DNA of 64,000 nucleotides from Ifrita kowaldi (taxonomy: Eukaryota > Chordata > Aves > Passeriformes > Cinclosomatidae): contig VZRS01000232.1 in assembly GCA_013398055.1 (NCBI GenBank), forward strand, positions 124,001 to 188,000, written 5' to 3'. A program made the position numbers and the translations under genes. The notes under the pieces are model-generated. The model did not search any database and was not told the origin of the DNA. It was given only the letters and a program-made list of their open reading frames with translations. This document shows, piece by piece, positions 1 through 12,800 of the stretch (its first letter is position 1; each line of letters starts with the position of its first letter).

Positions 1-310
1 TCCATCACTTGAACAAAGAAGCAACGTAATGGGATTTGGATTCAAAATTTTGGATTAAGGCCAAGTTAGCAGTTCAGCTGTGAGGTCTTCAGAGTGCAGA
101 ACTTCAAAAGATCAGCAGATAGTAGACAACCACATAATGCAGGGAAAAAATTAATAAGGCAGTATTTCATTTCTCTGCATGGATGAGAAAAACATCCAGA
201 AAAATAATGCAGTATGTATCATCAATAACGCTTCAATTTTAATCAATTTTGCCACAGGCCAAGAACTAAATAAATGCTACATGAACAGGGCTCCTCTCAT
301 GGGGCCAATA

Positions 311-750
311 AAGAATCATGGAATCAATTAGGTCGAAAAAGCCCTCTGAGTCCAGCCATTAACCCAGGGCTGCCAAGCCCACCACTCAACCATATCCATG
401 AGCACCACATCTACATTCTTTCAAGCACCTCCAGGATGGAAACTCCACCACTTCCCTGGGCAGCCTGTGCTTGACAACTCTTTAGGTGAAGAACTTTTTT
501 TCTAATATCCAATCTAAACCTCCTCCGGAACAATTTGAAGCTGTTTCCTCTTTTCCTGTCACTTCTTACCTGAGATAAGAGATCGACTCCCCACCTGGCA
601 ACACGCTCTTCTCAGGCAGTTGCAGAGAAGGATCACGTTCCCCCCTTAGCCTCCTTTTCTCCAGGTTAAACATCCCCAGCTCCCTCAGCCACTTCTTATC
701 AGATTTGAGCTCCAGAGCCTTCACCAGCCCCACTGCCCTTCCTCAGAAAT
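311..750 (-). mobile_element. CR1 LINE 3' fragment
   Basis: Starts with the decayed 3'-terminal octamers (AGAATCATGGAATCA) in reverse complement. It continues through the well-known avian CR1 3' UTR order: CATTAACCCAGGGCTGCCAAG, CACCACTTCCCTGGGCAGCC, CCAATCTAAACCTCC and CCTTTTCTCCAGGTTAAAC, up to the CACTGCCCTTCCTC boundary. The element is on the minus strand and 5'-truncated, as most CR1 copies are. It carries no coding capacity. Confidence 0.92.
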
Positions 751-3700
751 GCTGCAGCAAGAGAGGAGCGGAGCAGCCAAATAGTCACAGCACAGATCGA
801 ATGCTTTTTGATTGCAATGACTCACCTCAACTGGCACCCGTTAAGCAGATCTCAGAGACCCACCTGAGGGCAGCCACACCAACAGCCTGCCTGCCTATAC
901 ACACACACATTTTTGGACTCCTTTCCCATGCATATTTGCTAAGTGGCCCAGCATCTTCACTGCTATGGTGTCGGAAAATTTTCTTCTGGCCATCATCCAC
1001 CATGCTCTCCCCAACCACCTGGCATGGTCACCGAGCTCACACACGCCAAATGCTGGCCATCCCTGCAAGTCACCCACAGCATGCAGGTCTTCCAATGCCC
1101 AAAGGAGAAAGCGATGAGGGGGAGGCATGCCTGTGTTACTCACATGCTCATCTCTTCCAGTCAGAGCAATCCATCCCACTGAAAATATAAAGGAGTTACA
1201 GCACCCAGAGGAATATCACATCCTGCGCCGAAACAGCTCTGAACCCCCTGACGGCCAAGAAAATATCCAAAAGCCTCATCTGATAACAAATTGTGGCATC
1301 TGATGGGAGGCAGCAAATGGCATGCTCCCAAAGTCTCCTCTCTCTCTTCTCAGTGCTTTTTAAAAAGGCATCCATACAGTGAAATTAATATGGATTATAT
1401 TTAAACAGTTTTTAAAATGCTTTCAGTGCACACAGAAAAGAGGCTCTATCATGTGGAATTCTTGCTATTTAAAAGATATATTGAACAGAACAATATAGAC
1501 AGCAATGGTCTTTATAATACAGACAGTAATTCTGTCCAGAAAGATCTGGAGTGATCCCTGTCAAGTTCACACCTGGCATGCACATGGGTCTGATCTTTGC
1601 ACACAAACCGGTGACTGCATTTCCAAAGCAGGTACGTATCCATGCATACCCAGCGCAGCACAGGCTGGCAAGAGACAGAAGCCATGCCACGTTAAATGCA
1701 CTGCTTGTACTTAGCAGCTGTCACAGTAGATCTTTAATCACTTAGAAGAGGTCACACATTTTCCTCAGTTTACATCTCTAATATTAAAATAGATTAGGAC
1801 GTAACTATTTTGAATGGGGATTCCTAGAGCTGGTTGCCACAGCCTAAGTTTGGAGCCACAACCTCAGATGCTCAAGGCCCAAAGCAGGTAAAAACCCAGT
1901 CCCTCACCCACTTCCATTACCAGGGCACACAGTCACCCCTTTCATCTTTTCCTCTTGCTAACAGATAAGAGGACTGCTACCTGCCCAGTCTGAACTTAGT
2001 CCTGTCTGCAGAATTTGGGTTGAACGAAGGAGCAGACCGAAGCTCAGTATCACCACCAGCCTGGGTACCAGACACCACAGGATCACAGACACCTTCTAGT
2101 GCAAAAAGCTCTCACTCAGCAGCCTTGCCCTGAAAGCCCAGATTGAGTCAGCCCTATTTAAGGTCCAAGCAGCTTTTATTCATTTTTCTCCCATCTGCCA
2201 GCCAAAAACAGCAACTGGCCTATCCTTGTAGGTTTTTTCCCATTCCCCTCTTCTCTCAATGGATAAAATGCTTCTCATCATTTTTCCTCCTATGCATTAT
2301 TTCCACCCATTTCAAGTCCTCCTCTCTGCTTGTTTCTTACATGATGCCCAGAAGTTATAAATCTACAGTGCTTTCTCACAGATGACACTTTCACAAACAA
2401 TGACATCCCAGTCATTTCCTCTCTGGAGTTCTCTGGCGCATCCTGTTTATTCTATATCTCTCCTGTTTGCATTGCAAACTCTTCAGAATAAGGACTTCCC
2501 ATATTTTGGGTCCTATACTGCTGGAAACATGACTGGAGCTACTCAATTCAAGGCTTTCAAAGCCAGAAGGGATCACTGCAATTATCGAGACTGACCTTCG
2601 GCCTACCACACAACCAATTTCGTCAAGTGACTTCTGCATTACGTCCCTGATAGTCCTCACAGAGGCATGCTACTAATGGATAATGATCACCACGCCATTT
2701 TTTATTTTACATTTTCCCCAATTTTGCCGCATATTCAGTGTTTCTTTCCTTCATACTCAAATCTTTCCAATACTTTCAGCAATTAGCCCATGGTCAAATC
2801 TTAGGAAACATTCTAAAATACACACGTGCATTATTTCTATGATGTCTACACTAAAACCACTGTCATTAATTACTTATTAAACTTTCCATTTTCCCAGTTT
2901 GTATTTAATGTGCTTTTGCCAAGATAAGATATATAAAGAAAATAGAAATTTATTACACATGATAGACTTACACTCCTGCTTGTAAGAAGGTACATCTGTA
3001 AAAGATTAAAGAACTGAAATGATCTGAGAACAAGGTAAAGGGAGAGAATAAGCTGATGGCATTGCTGGCATGCAAGGTATTTTTGTGTTAAAAATGTACG
3101 TACAAAAAACATTTCATACACTCTGAATACCTGTATTAACTTTAATGTTCAACATGCTATAAAATGAACATCTTCTGAAGAAAAAAAAAAAAGATTAAAT
3201 TCCTTTGAGCCAAGTATTAAAAGCATTCTTAAAGCAAACAGACACAAGAAGAATGCTCACAAAAAATCTGGTTTTCATCTGTCTAAAATACGTACTGGCT
3301 TCAGCTGAAAGCCAATCAATCAATATGCAAAGAATAAAAAAAAAGTTCTAGCCAGTTATAAATATTTTTTAACTACAGTTATCTGGCAGTGGAGCACCAC
3401 TGACCTAACTTCATGAGCATCTGTCAGCTGGTGATGGCCATGGTGCTGTCAGGAGAAGAAAACAGAGACATTTTGCTCATTTCACTGAGCAGACTAGAAG
3501 TGGCCCACCACAAATCACAGCAAGTGGCACAGTCTGGAGGGGAAAAATACCCAAAACAAAGGAAACCAGAGAAAGCCTGTCCTGCTCAGTGCACCCAGAG
3601 CTCTTGGAGGCTGCAAGGTACCAAAAGGCTGCAAGTATGAAGTGCAACAACTCCATTACCACTAGGTGGTTATCCATCAGATCCTAATTTCACTATTTCA

Positions 3701-4548
3701 CCTGAAAAACTTGTATTATCCCACCCACAGCTGAAGTTTCTATGAACATGGCATCATACAAGGCATTATACAAGAACTACAAAAGCACTTCTCCAGTTTT
3801 CTTTTAATTGCCATGGCAACTCTGTTTATTTGGATTTAAGCATCATCCTGGGATGTTCATAACGCCAACAGCACAACACAGAGAGGCAGAACGGGAAGGG
3901 GAGAGTCAGTGAGACACTCGTGGCTAACTCTTGTCCAAACCAAGTAATTCAAAACCCCACAGGCAACAGCTGTAGTGAAAAATACAGGGGGATTAAGAGT
4001 CAAACAGAAACAAGCATTTCTTGCCATTTGCATTTTTTTATAGAGGTGGCAGTCCTCTCACAACTCCAGCAGCTTGGAAAACAGAGGTAGCTCCACCAAC
4101 CTGCCCAGGTGCCTTTCTTCATCTTCACCTGTCTGCAAAAGTGGGGTTTTAAGTTGTGGCATCATGTAGCCTGCTCTGCACATGTGCTGTCAGGCTCATG
4201 GAAGGCACACCAGTTAACTGAAGATCCACTGCACCCACCCTAACAATTGTGCTTTCTACTGGCCTCACAAACAGCAATGATTCAACAGCCTGACAGGACC
4301 TACAGCATCCTTAAATGCCATTTCCCCTCAAGATTAGGCTAAAATGATATAAGCAACACTCAAGACCATAGTTCTACTCATGTAGCAGCACTTAACTTTT
4401 ACCACCTGAACTGATTTGAGTTCTGGATGCTCTATTTGTGGGTTATGCTGAATAGACGGGAAGTCCACAGCAGTACCACCCTGCAATTTCACACGATATC
4501 TACAAGTATGTGCAAAACCTAGCAAGTGTAAGTTAAAGTGCACAAAGC
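751..4548. other. Non-coding, nothing recognised
   Basis: No exon, RNA gene or repeat family was recognised in this stretch of probable PDZD2 intron. A 12-base A run lies at 3181-3192. The open frame at 705-1190 (161 codons) overlaps the end of the preceding CR1, has no splice or family support and is taken as chance. Confidence 0.6.
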
Positions 4549-4710
4549 ATCACAGAACATACAAATTTGGAAGGGGCCCATACAGATCACCGAGTCCTGC
4601 TCCTCACAGAACTGCCTCAGTTTTAACTAAACTCAATGGCTGCTTGAACTCTGAGAGACATGGTGCCATGACTACATGGTGCCTTTTCCAGAGAACAACC
4701 ACAGGGGAGG
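4549..4710 (-). mobile_element. CR1 LINE 3' fragment, degraded
   Basis: Reads TCACAGAACATACAAATTTGG then AAGGGGCCCATACAGATCACC and GAGTCCTGCTCC. This is the reverse complement of a CR1 3' end in diverged form, followed by a weaker match to the next CR1 segment (GGTGCCTTTTCCAGAGAACAACC). Short, old and non-coding. The right end is approximate. Confidence 0.65.
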
Positions 4711-4772
4711 CAGAATTACCAACTTCCACCAGATTTATGACTCAACAAGGCAGTAAAAAGAAAATTAAAGGA

Positions 4773-4857
4773 GAAATAACAAAAAACAAAACAAACCACC
4801 AACCAACCAAAAAAACCCCAGCAAACCAACAAACAAAAACTCAAACAAAAAGAAATG
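4773..4857. repeat. A/C-rich simple repeat
   Basis: Imperfect mixture of CAAA, CCAA and A runs (for example ACCAACCAACC and AACAAACAAAAAC) just downstream of the CR1 fragment. No open frame is credible in it; the 87-codon frame at 4644-4907 is an artefact of the A-rich sequence. Confidence 0.8.
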
Positions 4858-7800
4858 AAAGAAGTAACCTAATTTACAGTCTTGCCATGGCAAAAATTAA
4901 GAACTGAGCAATTCAGTGTGTGTTTTCAGACACAATAGGCAATTGTTGAAAGAAATCAAGAGAAGATCCTGCAGTTCATCTCGGAGACTGTCCAACAGCT
5001 TGGAAAATGGACTGTCACTTCACCCATCAGGAATTTCTACCACCCAACTGGCTACAACGTGACCCTGGCTGGCAGGGAGCAGGACTGATGTCCCTAGGAT
5101 TCTGGGAATTGAATAGTTTTACCCTCTTAAACACAATTTACCAAAGACCAATTTACCTCCACATTTCCCAAAATTACCAATACAAAGAGACTGTTTCTAG
5201 TCAAACACACCGCAGGCAAAGAAAGTTTGTCCAGAGTACTGCACAGGATTGGCAAAGATTAGCTGATTGCCCCAGGCACAGTTTTTCCTCCTGCACTAGG
5301 GGCTGGCTACTACCCTAGCTTCAACCTCTTCAAGCTTTTGATGAAGGAAGGATGTTTGTTCCACCCACACTGATGAGTTTTATTACCTTGGAAGAGCTGA
5401 AGAAATGTTTCGTACACACCAGCAATCTCAGATGCCAGATGGCGAATACAGCAGAGGTATGGTGGAGCCCAGTCTGCAGTGAGCACACTCTCAAAACAGC
5501 CTCTGCACTGGATTCAGACATTCAGAGTTTAGATGCCTCCATACAAAGTGCAGAGGTGCTATCCCCACCCGCACACAAAAGAAAGAAGAGAGTTTATTCA
5601 AGTAACCCTTATTCCCTCAGTGCAGCAGAAAGGAGTCTGGATAGTCTCCAAGCAAGGCAACAAACATGGGAAGGACTGAACCTGCAATTACAGGAGACCA
5701 GGACAAGAGAATCACCATTACTTCAGGAAGATCAGAAACGACAGAGGAGTTCCAGCTCAGCCTCCCAGTGTACCCAGGGGCACAAAATCCATTGTCACAA
5801 CTGCAATGTCTTGCTTGCTTAACTACCCACACAGAACAAGTTCTGTTAGGACTTCATGGAGAGACGAGTCATACAGGCCAAACACAAATGTCTAAAAACA
5901 GCAGCAGGGTGGAGATTATTTTTTTAATTATTTTGGAACTGAAGTGTTGCAGCAGCCTTTCTGACACAGAAAAAACCAGTTTTCCTCGGCACACAATATG
6001 CTTAAAAGAGCCTGCAGAAGTAACATGTAACAGCTACAGGTGCATTAAAAAATACCATTAGCTTCCAAAGTGACTTTTTTGTGACTGGTCAGGCTTGGAC
6101 ATAGCAGTAAATTGCAGCAGCCCTTTCTAAGAAGAAATCACCTCTGACTGCATCTGTGAAACAAATGTACAGAGATTAAAACTGCATGGAAAACCACTTC
6201 TCTGACGAACCACCCCAAAAATTTTGAACGGCATATTCCATTTTAGTCCTATCTCTGCAGAACGTGGTTAGTTAATCTCACATTTAACCCTCTGTGCCAA
6301 CATTTGTACAGTTTCTGTTGCCGTGCTGGAATCTGCACATAATGTGATCTGGCTCAGCGCTCACGGTGCTCCGGGGATCAATTACCATTTTATACATCAG
6401 TGTTTCATTACTGAGCCGGGAATGTCCTCCAGCCAATCAGACCCTCAGCTCCGCGCTCCAAGACTCTAATCTTTGAAAATTAGGCATTTGGCAAGATACA
6501 CCGTAAGAAAGAAAAATTGCCGGACTCATGCTGTTTTGAATACATCCAGCCTCCATTCACAAATACTGCCATTGCAATAGCCACTAGATGTTTTCAGTGA
6601 TGTGATTAAAAAGGAAGCTATGATAATTGTGGAGTGGAAATGCACTCTTATCTGCCACTTCTCCTGGAAAATAATGAGATCTCTTCCTTGTTATGTTCAC
6701 TGCAATATATCCTTCGAAAAGTCTTATAGAGATTAATGCTCAATTACTCTAAATGAGCTTAGCTTTATTTATTCTAGGAGAGGATCTGGCCCCAAAGTCC
6801 CAATAAGCCATTACTTCACTATCCTCATTAAAGGAAAATCCTATATGGTAGCTAAGACAGGACTTTGGCCCCATGTCTCCCTTTTAAATTCAGCGATGGA
6901 GATTTGGCATGCTTTATATCAACAGGCCATGCCTAAGTGCATACTCTAAATGAGGCTAAGATACACGACAGCAAACACTATAAATCTTCACACAATAAGG
7001 CAAACTCGACATTTCTGCTGCTTATCCTCAGCTTTGCTGCCTCCTCCCCATGCGCTGCCACAGGATGGGGAGCTTCACTGACTTTGCAGCACAGGAATCT
7101 CATCTGCAGCACTGTAAATACTTGAAATAGTTAATTCTTGAGCAGCAGCTCTTTAGCAGAGACTTTGGGGAACAGAGGCATCGCATGCCCAGACAGACTG
7201 CCTGGACCCCTGCTGGACTGGAGGTACCGGGAAGGGAACTTTGTCACCAACAGGAAAACCATAGGGAAAAAGCAAGCTTGCTCTTAAATCCACTGCGATT
7301 CCAGTCATCTGTTTTGAAACTGCAAGTGCTGTAAAGTGACAACACACAAGCCACAACCACATGTTGAAGAGTTTGTTTTAAATCACGAGGTGAAAATAAG
7401 AATCCATTATAACTCTGTTTAACATTCCCGGGCTGGTATGCAGCTATGCAGCCCACGCAACGCCACAGCTGTGGTAGTGAGGTCTCAAAAATCTGTTCCA
7501 ATAGATCGCAGAAAGCCCCAGAACCAAAAATTAGGATAGTGCGAAAAGCCTCAGACAGCTGCAATCATCCCCACCCAGCCTCTCCTCTGCCACCACCTCT
7601 AACACACTAGGTGAATCCAGGTGGTAGGACAAAAACTGGCTCATGTCTGGAAAGTACTTTTTGCACAAGTTTCGCAGTTCAGCAGATCTAAGGATCAAAG
7701 CCTCTTATACTGGCCACCCAAAGTACAAACATTCCCTTAAATAACCTCTGTTGAGAATTGGGGGTTTCCACACCTTTGCGGAAAGTAATTGGACTTCAAG

Positions 7801-9470
7801 CAGAACATTTTTTAACTAAGTGATAAAAACCCTCTGTCATGCGACTTAAAGGGATCAGCCCCTATAAAGGCTTCGAGAGCCAAAAAAAAAGAAAAGGAAA
7901 CTGCACAACTGACACCCAACTGACTAAACACTAATGACCCAACCACATGACATTTCCATTACTTTAACAGAGATTCTGTGAACCCAGCGCTGGCATTCTG
8001 ATGAGCAAATACGTGCAGAACAGCAGCAGGGAACAGATGCCAGGCACTGAAAAAATATAAATTTTAAAATCCTACCTTCAGATGATTCTTTAACAGAAGA
8101 AGATCTGTTTGTGTACAGACTCCTCTTCCAGACACTAATACAAGGACAAAACTCTAAATTGTCTCCTCAAGTACACACACACACAGAAAAAGTTGTCACA
8201 CATGGATTTCTGTGGCTGGACAGCGAATGCTGTTCATTCTCAAACTAGTGTAGTCCAGACTCTCACTACCTCAGCTGAACATCTCACAGATGCCACCGAG
8301 TTCCTAATCCCCCTCCGGGCCCAGGAATGGCCTGTTTGCTCCTTTTATGTGCTAGAATTCTCCAGGTGTGCTTTAAAGCCACTGAACAAAGGAAACATAG
8401 CAGTTAAGAGTGGGTTTGTAGTACTTCACCTTCCTCAAAGGCTGATTTTAGTGAATATCATGCAAATACAGACTTCTCTCTCTGACAGACGCATGCACAA
8501 AATTTATAAAGCTAATGCCCTAGATCTGTTGTGTTCTCCATTAATAATTTAGATTATTGGCCATTTTAGGCATATACCACATACGCTTCAAAATATAGTT
8601 CTTTTTTTTTCCATTCTGTAATGACCCACTTGGTGTATTTGATGTTTTTAGAAACGGCTGTGCTGCTTGCTCAAAGCTCTGGGAGACCACAGTAATCCTC
8701 TCTCGACTGGAACTGGGCTTCTATGAGGCCCACAGAGATGATCAATTCTGGTCTTTTGGCACTAGCCAGAAAGGAAGACACAGATTAAGGTTTTCAAGAT
8801 CTTTTCTGCCAGAGACACACTCAAATAAGCAAGTGAGACAGTGACAATTCTATTTCAGTAATGCCTTCAATGCTTAGAGATGACACAACTGATATTTTCA
8901 GCTCTGGTAATTCCTACAGTTAATAAGAGTATAAATTAAAAGTGCCATTTCCACCTTACATTCAAATCATTGGTTTCATGTATCTATTATTTTTCTGCAT
9001 TTGGGGTTTTTTTGTTTTTAAGATAAAAAACCCCCTTCTCCAGGAACTGTTAAGTGTTGATAATAACAGACTAGAACACAAAGCCATTTTTCTCTGTCCA
9101 AGAGGAAATATTTAACATCACGGCCCTGACACATGTACTCTTGTTGCCAACACCTCGCAAACACAGTGCCTGTCTGCGTGTGGATCATCCACCAGCCCAG
9201 CTCCACAATCCATCCTGTTTACTGTTTAGGACCAGGGTTAAAGCCAAACCAAGCTCCACCCTCCAAAAGCCGTAAGAAGGGCAGCTTGTGCAGATGTTGC
9301 AATTCTGGTGAGAAAGACAAACTATAAACAGATTTCCTAAAAGATCTGCCTTGGGACAGTCTTATCTAGCAGTTCCACTAATTCCCTTGATAGGGAAAGT
9401 AGGGGACTGTGAATGAAATCTGCAGACAAGAGATAGCTGGGAACGTCTGTCAACTCAGAGGATGGGCAGA
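4858..9470. other. Non-coding, one possible conserved element
   Basis: Probable intron. No exon recognised. An open frame of 156 codons at 5352-5822 has no family resemblance or splice support. The stretch 6290-6800 has an unusual, enhancer-like composition and is listed separately. Confidence 0.55.
6290..6800. promoter_or_regulatory. Candidate conserved non-coding element
   Basis: This segment keeps scattered CpGs outside any island (GCGCTCACGG, CTCCGGGGATC, CTCCGCGCTCC). It also carries dense AT-rich core sites such as CAATTACC, CTAATCTTTGAAAATTA, a CCAAT box (CCAGCCAATCAG), GATTAAAAAGG, TGATAATTG and GCTCAATTACTC. Mixed homeodomain, CCAAT and TCF-like sites (CTTTGAA) are typical of vertebrate intronic enhancers. 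This is judged from sequence texture only; conservation was not tested. Confidence 0.3.
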
Positions 9471-9479
9471 AGTGTATTC

Positions 9480-9880
9480 AGGACATTTGAGGACTAAAAC
9501 AACTGACAGGAGGAACAGCTTGTAATAAAGCCAAGTGCAGCCATGCACTTTAGGATTAAAGAAATATGTTCTGCAGCTTGAAAGCTCAACAGTTGGAAGT
9601 GATATAGAAAGGGAAAGATTTTGATGGTTTAGTGGCTCATGGCAAGAGTGTAAAAAAGCCAGATGTTCCTTGAAGTCTCAGTGAGGAATGGGAAAATATG
9701 CAAGACACTAGTAAGGTCTCAGCTGGAACGATGTACAATTTCAGGTTACAGAGTTCAAGAAAGGTTATGTGACACTGGAATAGTGCAAGGAAAGGTCAGC
9801 AGGATGACCTCTCCCACGAGACAAAAAGGCAATGGCTTTGCTACAACAGCAAAATGAAGGCTCTCTTTGGGGGCGAAAAA
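9480..9880 (+). mobile_element. Ancient CR1-like LINE fragment
   Basis: Order and spacing of weak matches follow the end of CR1 ORF2 on the plus strand: AAAAAAGCCAGATG, GAATGGGAAAATATG, ACTAGTAAGGTCTCAGCTGG, TACAATTTCAGG, GTTCAAGAAAGG, GGAATAGTGCAAGG and GGTCAGCAGGATGACC. This corresponds to the segment encoding the carboxy-terminal part of the LINE protein. Frameshifts and stops are frequent, so the copy is dead and old. Ends are approximate. Confidence 0.6.
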
Positions 9881-12800
9881 GGAAAGATACAGCAGTACAA
9901 ACCACCTATGAAGAGGCTTAGGCTGGAACTTGAAAGGAGGCTTGCAAAAAAAAAAACAAACCAGGAAGGAGACTGACTGTTCAGTACCTCAAACTCTACA
10001 GCCAAAAACATGGCCAACCATGCAGGAGGTCCAAAGTTGGTCCAGATAATATACATCCTCACCATCTACAGCCCAGTGAGCCCACCAAACAAGGCTCATT
10101 GCTACCCCAGAACCCCCCAGACCTTTCCTACCTGCCACCAGTTCTTGTGCTGCCACCACAGAGACGTGGTGTTAAAGTGATGGAGAGTCCACACTCAAGG
10201 CACAGACACAGTAGAAGCTACTTTGGCTTCCCAGATCTCTACACAATTGAAAACGGGATAACTTCTCCTCAGGAAACTTAAGGCTATGCCCAAATCAAGT
10301 CAAAAGAAGACAACAAAGGGAGGCTGGTGAAAAGCACAGCAGGTCACTCAAACTGACTGGGTTAGAAGAGAAACACTTCTAAAGGAAAGGAGGTGGTTAG
10401 TGGCTGAAGGCTTTAGAAACCATCACTGCGATAGCAAACTGTTCACCCTCATGGCTGAACTCCCCCACTATTCCCCAAAACTGCCCAACAAAATTAACAG
10501 TGCAAGCAGGTTCAAACAAAGGGCAGTCAACTATCTTGCTACTCCAAATTAATCTCTGTTTCAAAGGAAAAACACAAAGTTAAAAAGGGGACAAGGGTGA
10601 GAGAAGGAAAACATAGAGGCTAATTAATGTCAATCAGTATAAAAACCCATGACTGATGCTTTTGACATTACCCTTCCAGACAGTGTTCCTGCAGACACTC
10701 GAGCGAGCGTGAGGCGAGTACGAGAGTGCCGCATCAGAAGTGGGATTAGGCAGGAGGTGCCTGGAAATCCACACAACACAAAAACATCTTGCTCAAATAT
10801 TTATATACAAATACCTTTTCCATACGTTGCAGTACAGAGACCTGCAGATGTTTATGCCTTCTGTAGCATCTCAACAGCAAAGGCTTAACATGCCTCTGTA
10901 GCAGGGTAGAAATTAGACTCCACATTACTTCCATTAACTACTGCTATTGCCACAGGAGATGTACAAGGAAGGAGATCTACCCCTACCAGCTTTTCTTCTG
11001 TGAATTTACCATTCCACTGCCACCTTTGATCTAGAAAAGACACAAACAGAACGACTTAGCTCATTTCAGACTCTTTTTCCCTACATCCAAATACTTTTCC
11101 CACAGAGTGGCTTCATGTGTACACATTTTTGCAGTTGCTGTACTCTACTCAAGCTTCAAACCTTACAACAAAACATAGGGTATTTTTAGGTCATCTAAAC
11201 TCTCTATCCATGAGAAGAAAACGAGTCATTAGTCAATTACATAGTTTATACAAACAGAAATTACCAATTTCTCTCTGTTCTTTGGACCACAATCTGTTGC
11301 TTTCACTGCGCTGCATCTTTGGGACTGGCACACCTCACATCCCCCTCATTAGGCAGAATTCTGAAAGCCGTCATTGCAACACCAAAGACAATTTCCTACT
11401 CTTATCCAAGCATTGGATGGAGATTTTGCTGAGCAATGGGAACACAGAGTGGAAACGATTCTTATATTGTAGCTTTTGAGATCCAAATTAAATTATAATG
11501 AGTTCTTTGAAGTGTCCTTAAAACTATCAGCATGTGTTCCCACGTTCCCCCAAGCACTCTCCTGCAATTCACCTGAAACACAAACAACTGCCTTTGGCCA
11601 ATTCTGCATTGTTTTCACACGGCATCTGAGCTCATGCAAGACAATATAAAATTATTATTCCCTGTTGCTCCAGAAGTGCCCTGGCTGCTCAAGCCGGCTG
11701 CTGCACTTTGCAGGCAGCTGCACTCTCTTAAATTTTAGTTTTAATGGCAAAACTAACTTTTCAGCCATGAAAAGTTCAGCTTTCTGCATCACCAGCAGCT
11801 GTTTCAGGAAGGCTGCTCAAGTACTGTGGCTGAGTGGCGGCTTCTTTAGAAGTTTTTTTGCTGGAGACCATCTTGGCTGGTCTTAACTTCTGTTTTAAAA
11901 CCTGTACTGGAAGGTGCTTCATGGTTTCTAAGTGAAAGCAACACATTAAAAATTATTGCAGCAGCTGGACATGAGAAGAGATGAGACACTATCTATCCTT
12001 ATCCAAAGCTTAAAACTGAGCCTGCAGCTAGGAAAGAGCAGACACATTCTTACAGATTGGTGTAAATCACAGTTAATTTCATTTAAGTCTGGACTGTAAG
12101 TACCCTGAAAAGATGTTTCCCTTTGAAGGCCCACAACTTCTCAGCTGCCTTGGAAGAGCCCAGCAATACCTCAAGCAGACCGAAAATGCTGCTGCATGGA
12201 CACACACATGCTCTGTCTACAAGACACAACCTGCCTATTTTGGTTAACTTCCACTGCTTGCAGGCACTTTTCAGAGGTTTTCCTTTGCTTTCTCTCCCAG
12301 ACGTGTCCACCACCCTAAAGGAATGTCCCATTCCCAAGCCCTTTTTCACTCTTTACTCCCTACTCTGCTATTCAGACACCAGCACTGGGAATTCAGCAGA
12401 GCAGCACAGTTTTAAGTCTTGCATCACTCTTGGGTCTTGTTAAGCAAGTGGCGCCCACCAAAAGCATTTTACTTTTTTCACCTATATTTCATGAACATGA
12501 AAAAGCTGAGGTGACTTCATGCAGAAAGCATTTCTATACCCTTCACAGCCTTCTTCCCAGAAGATATACAGGAAACAACTTCCCTTTGCTGAAGAAAGCA
12601 ACTTTCCCCAATTTCTTATCTGTTGGCTCATCATCAACCAAGCAGTGGAGAATTTACACCGGAGATGCCACTCAGTCAATAAACAAATCTGTTTTGTACT
12701 CAACCCCAAAAAGCCTGAGTATCAGCTCAGCATGTCACACTTATGCCTAGGTCACTGGTCAAGACCCACAGAATCAAGACATCAATTTCAATAAATATTT

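Noticed and set aside
705..1190. 161-codon open frame on the plus strand
   Set aside because: It begins inside the end of a CR1 fragment and has no family resemblance or splice signals. This length is near the chance maximum for six frames over 64 kb.
5352..5822. 156-codon open frame on the plus strand
   Set aside because: Starts with ATG and looks superficially protein-like, but has no recognisable domain or exon structure and is of the same length as other chance frames here.
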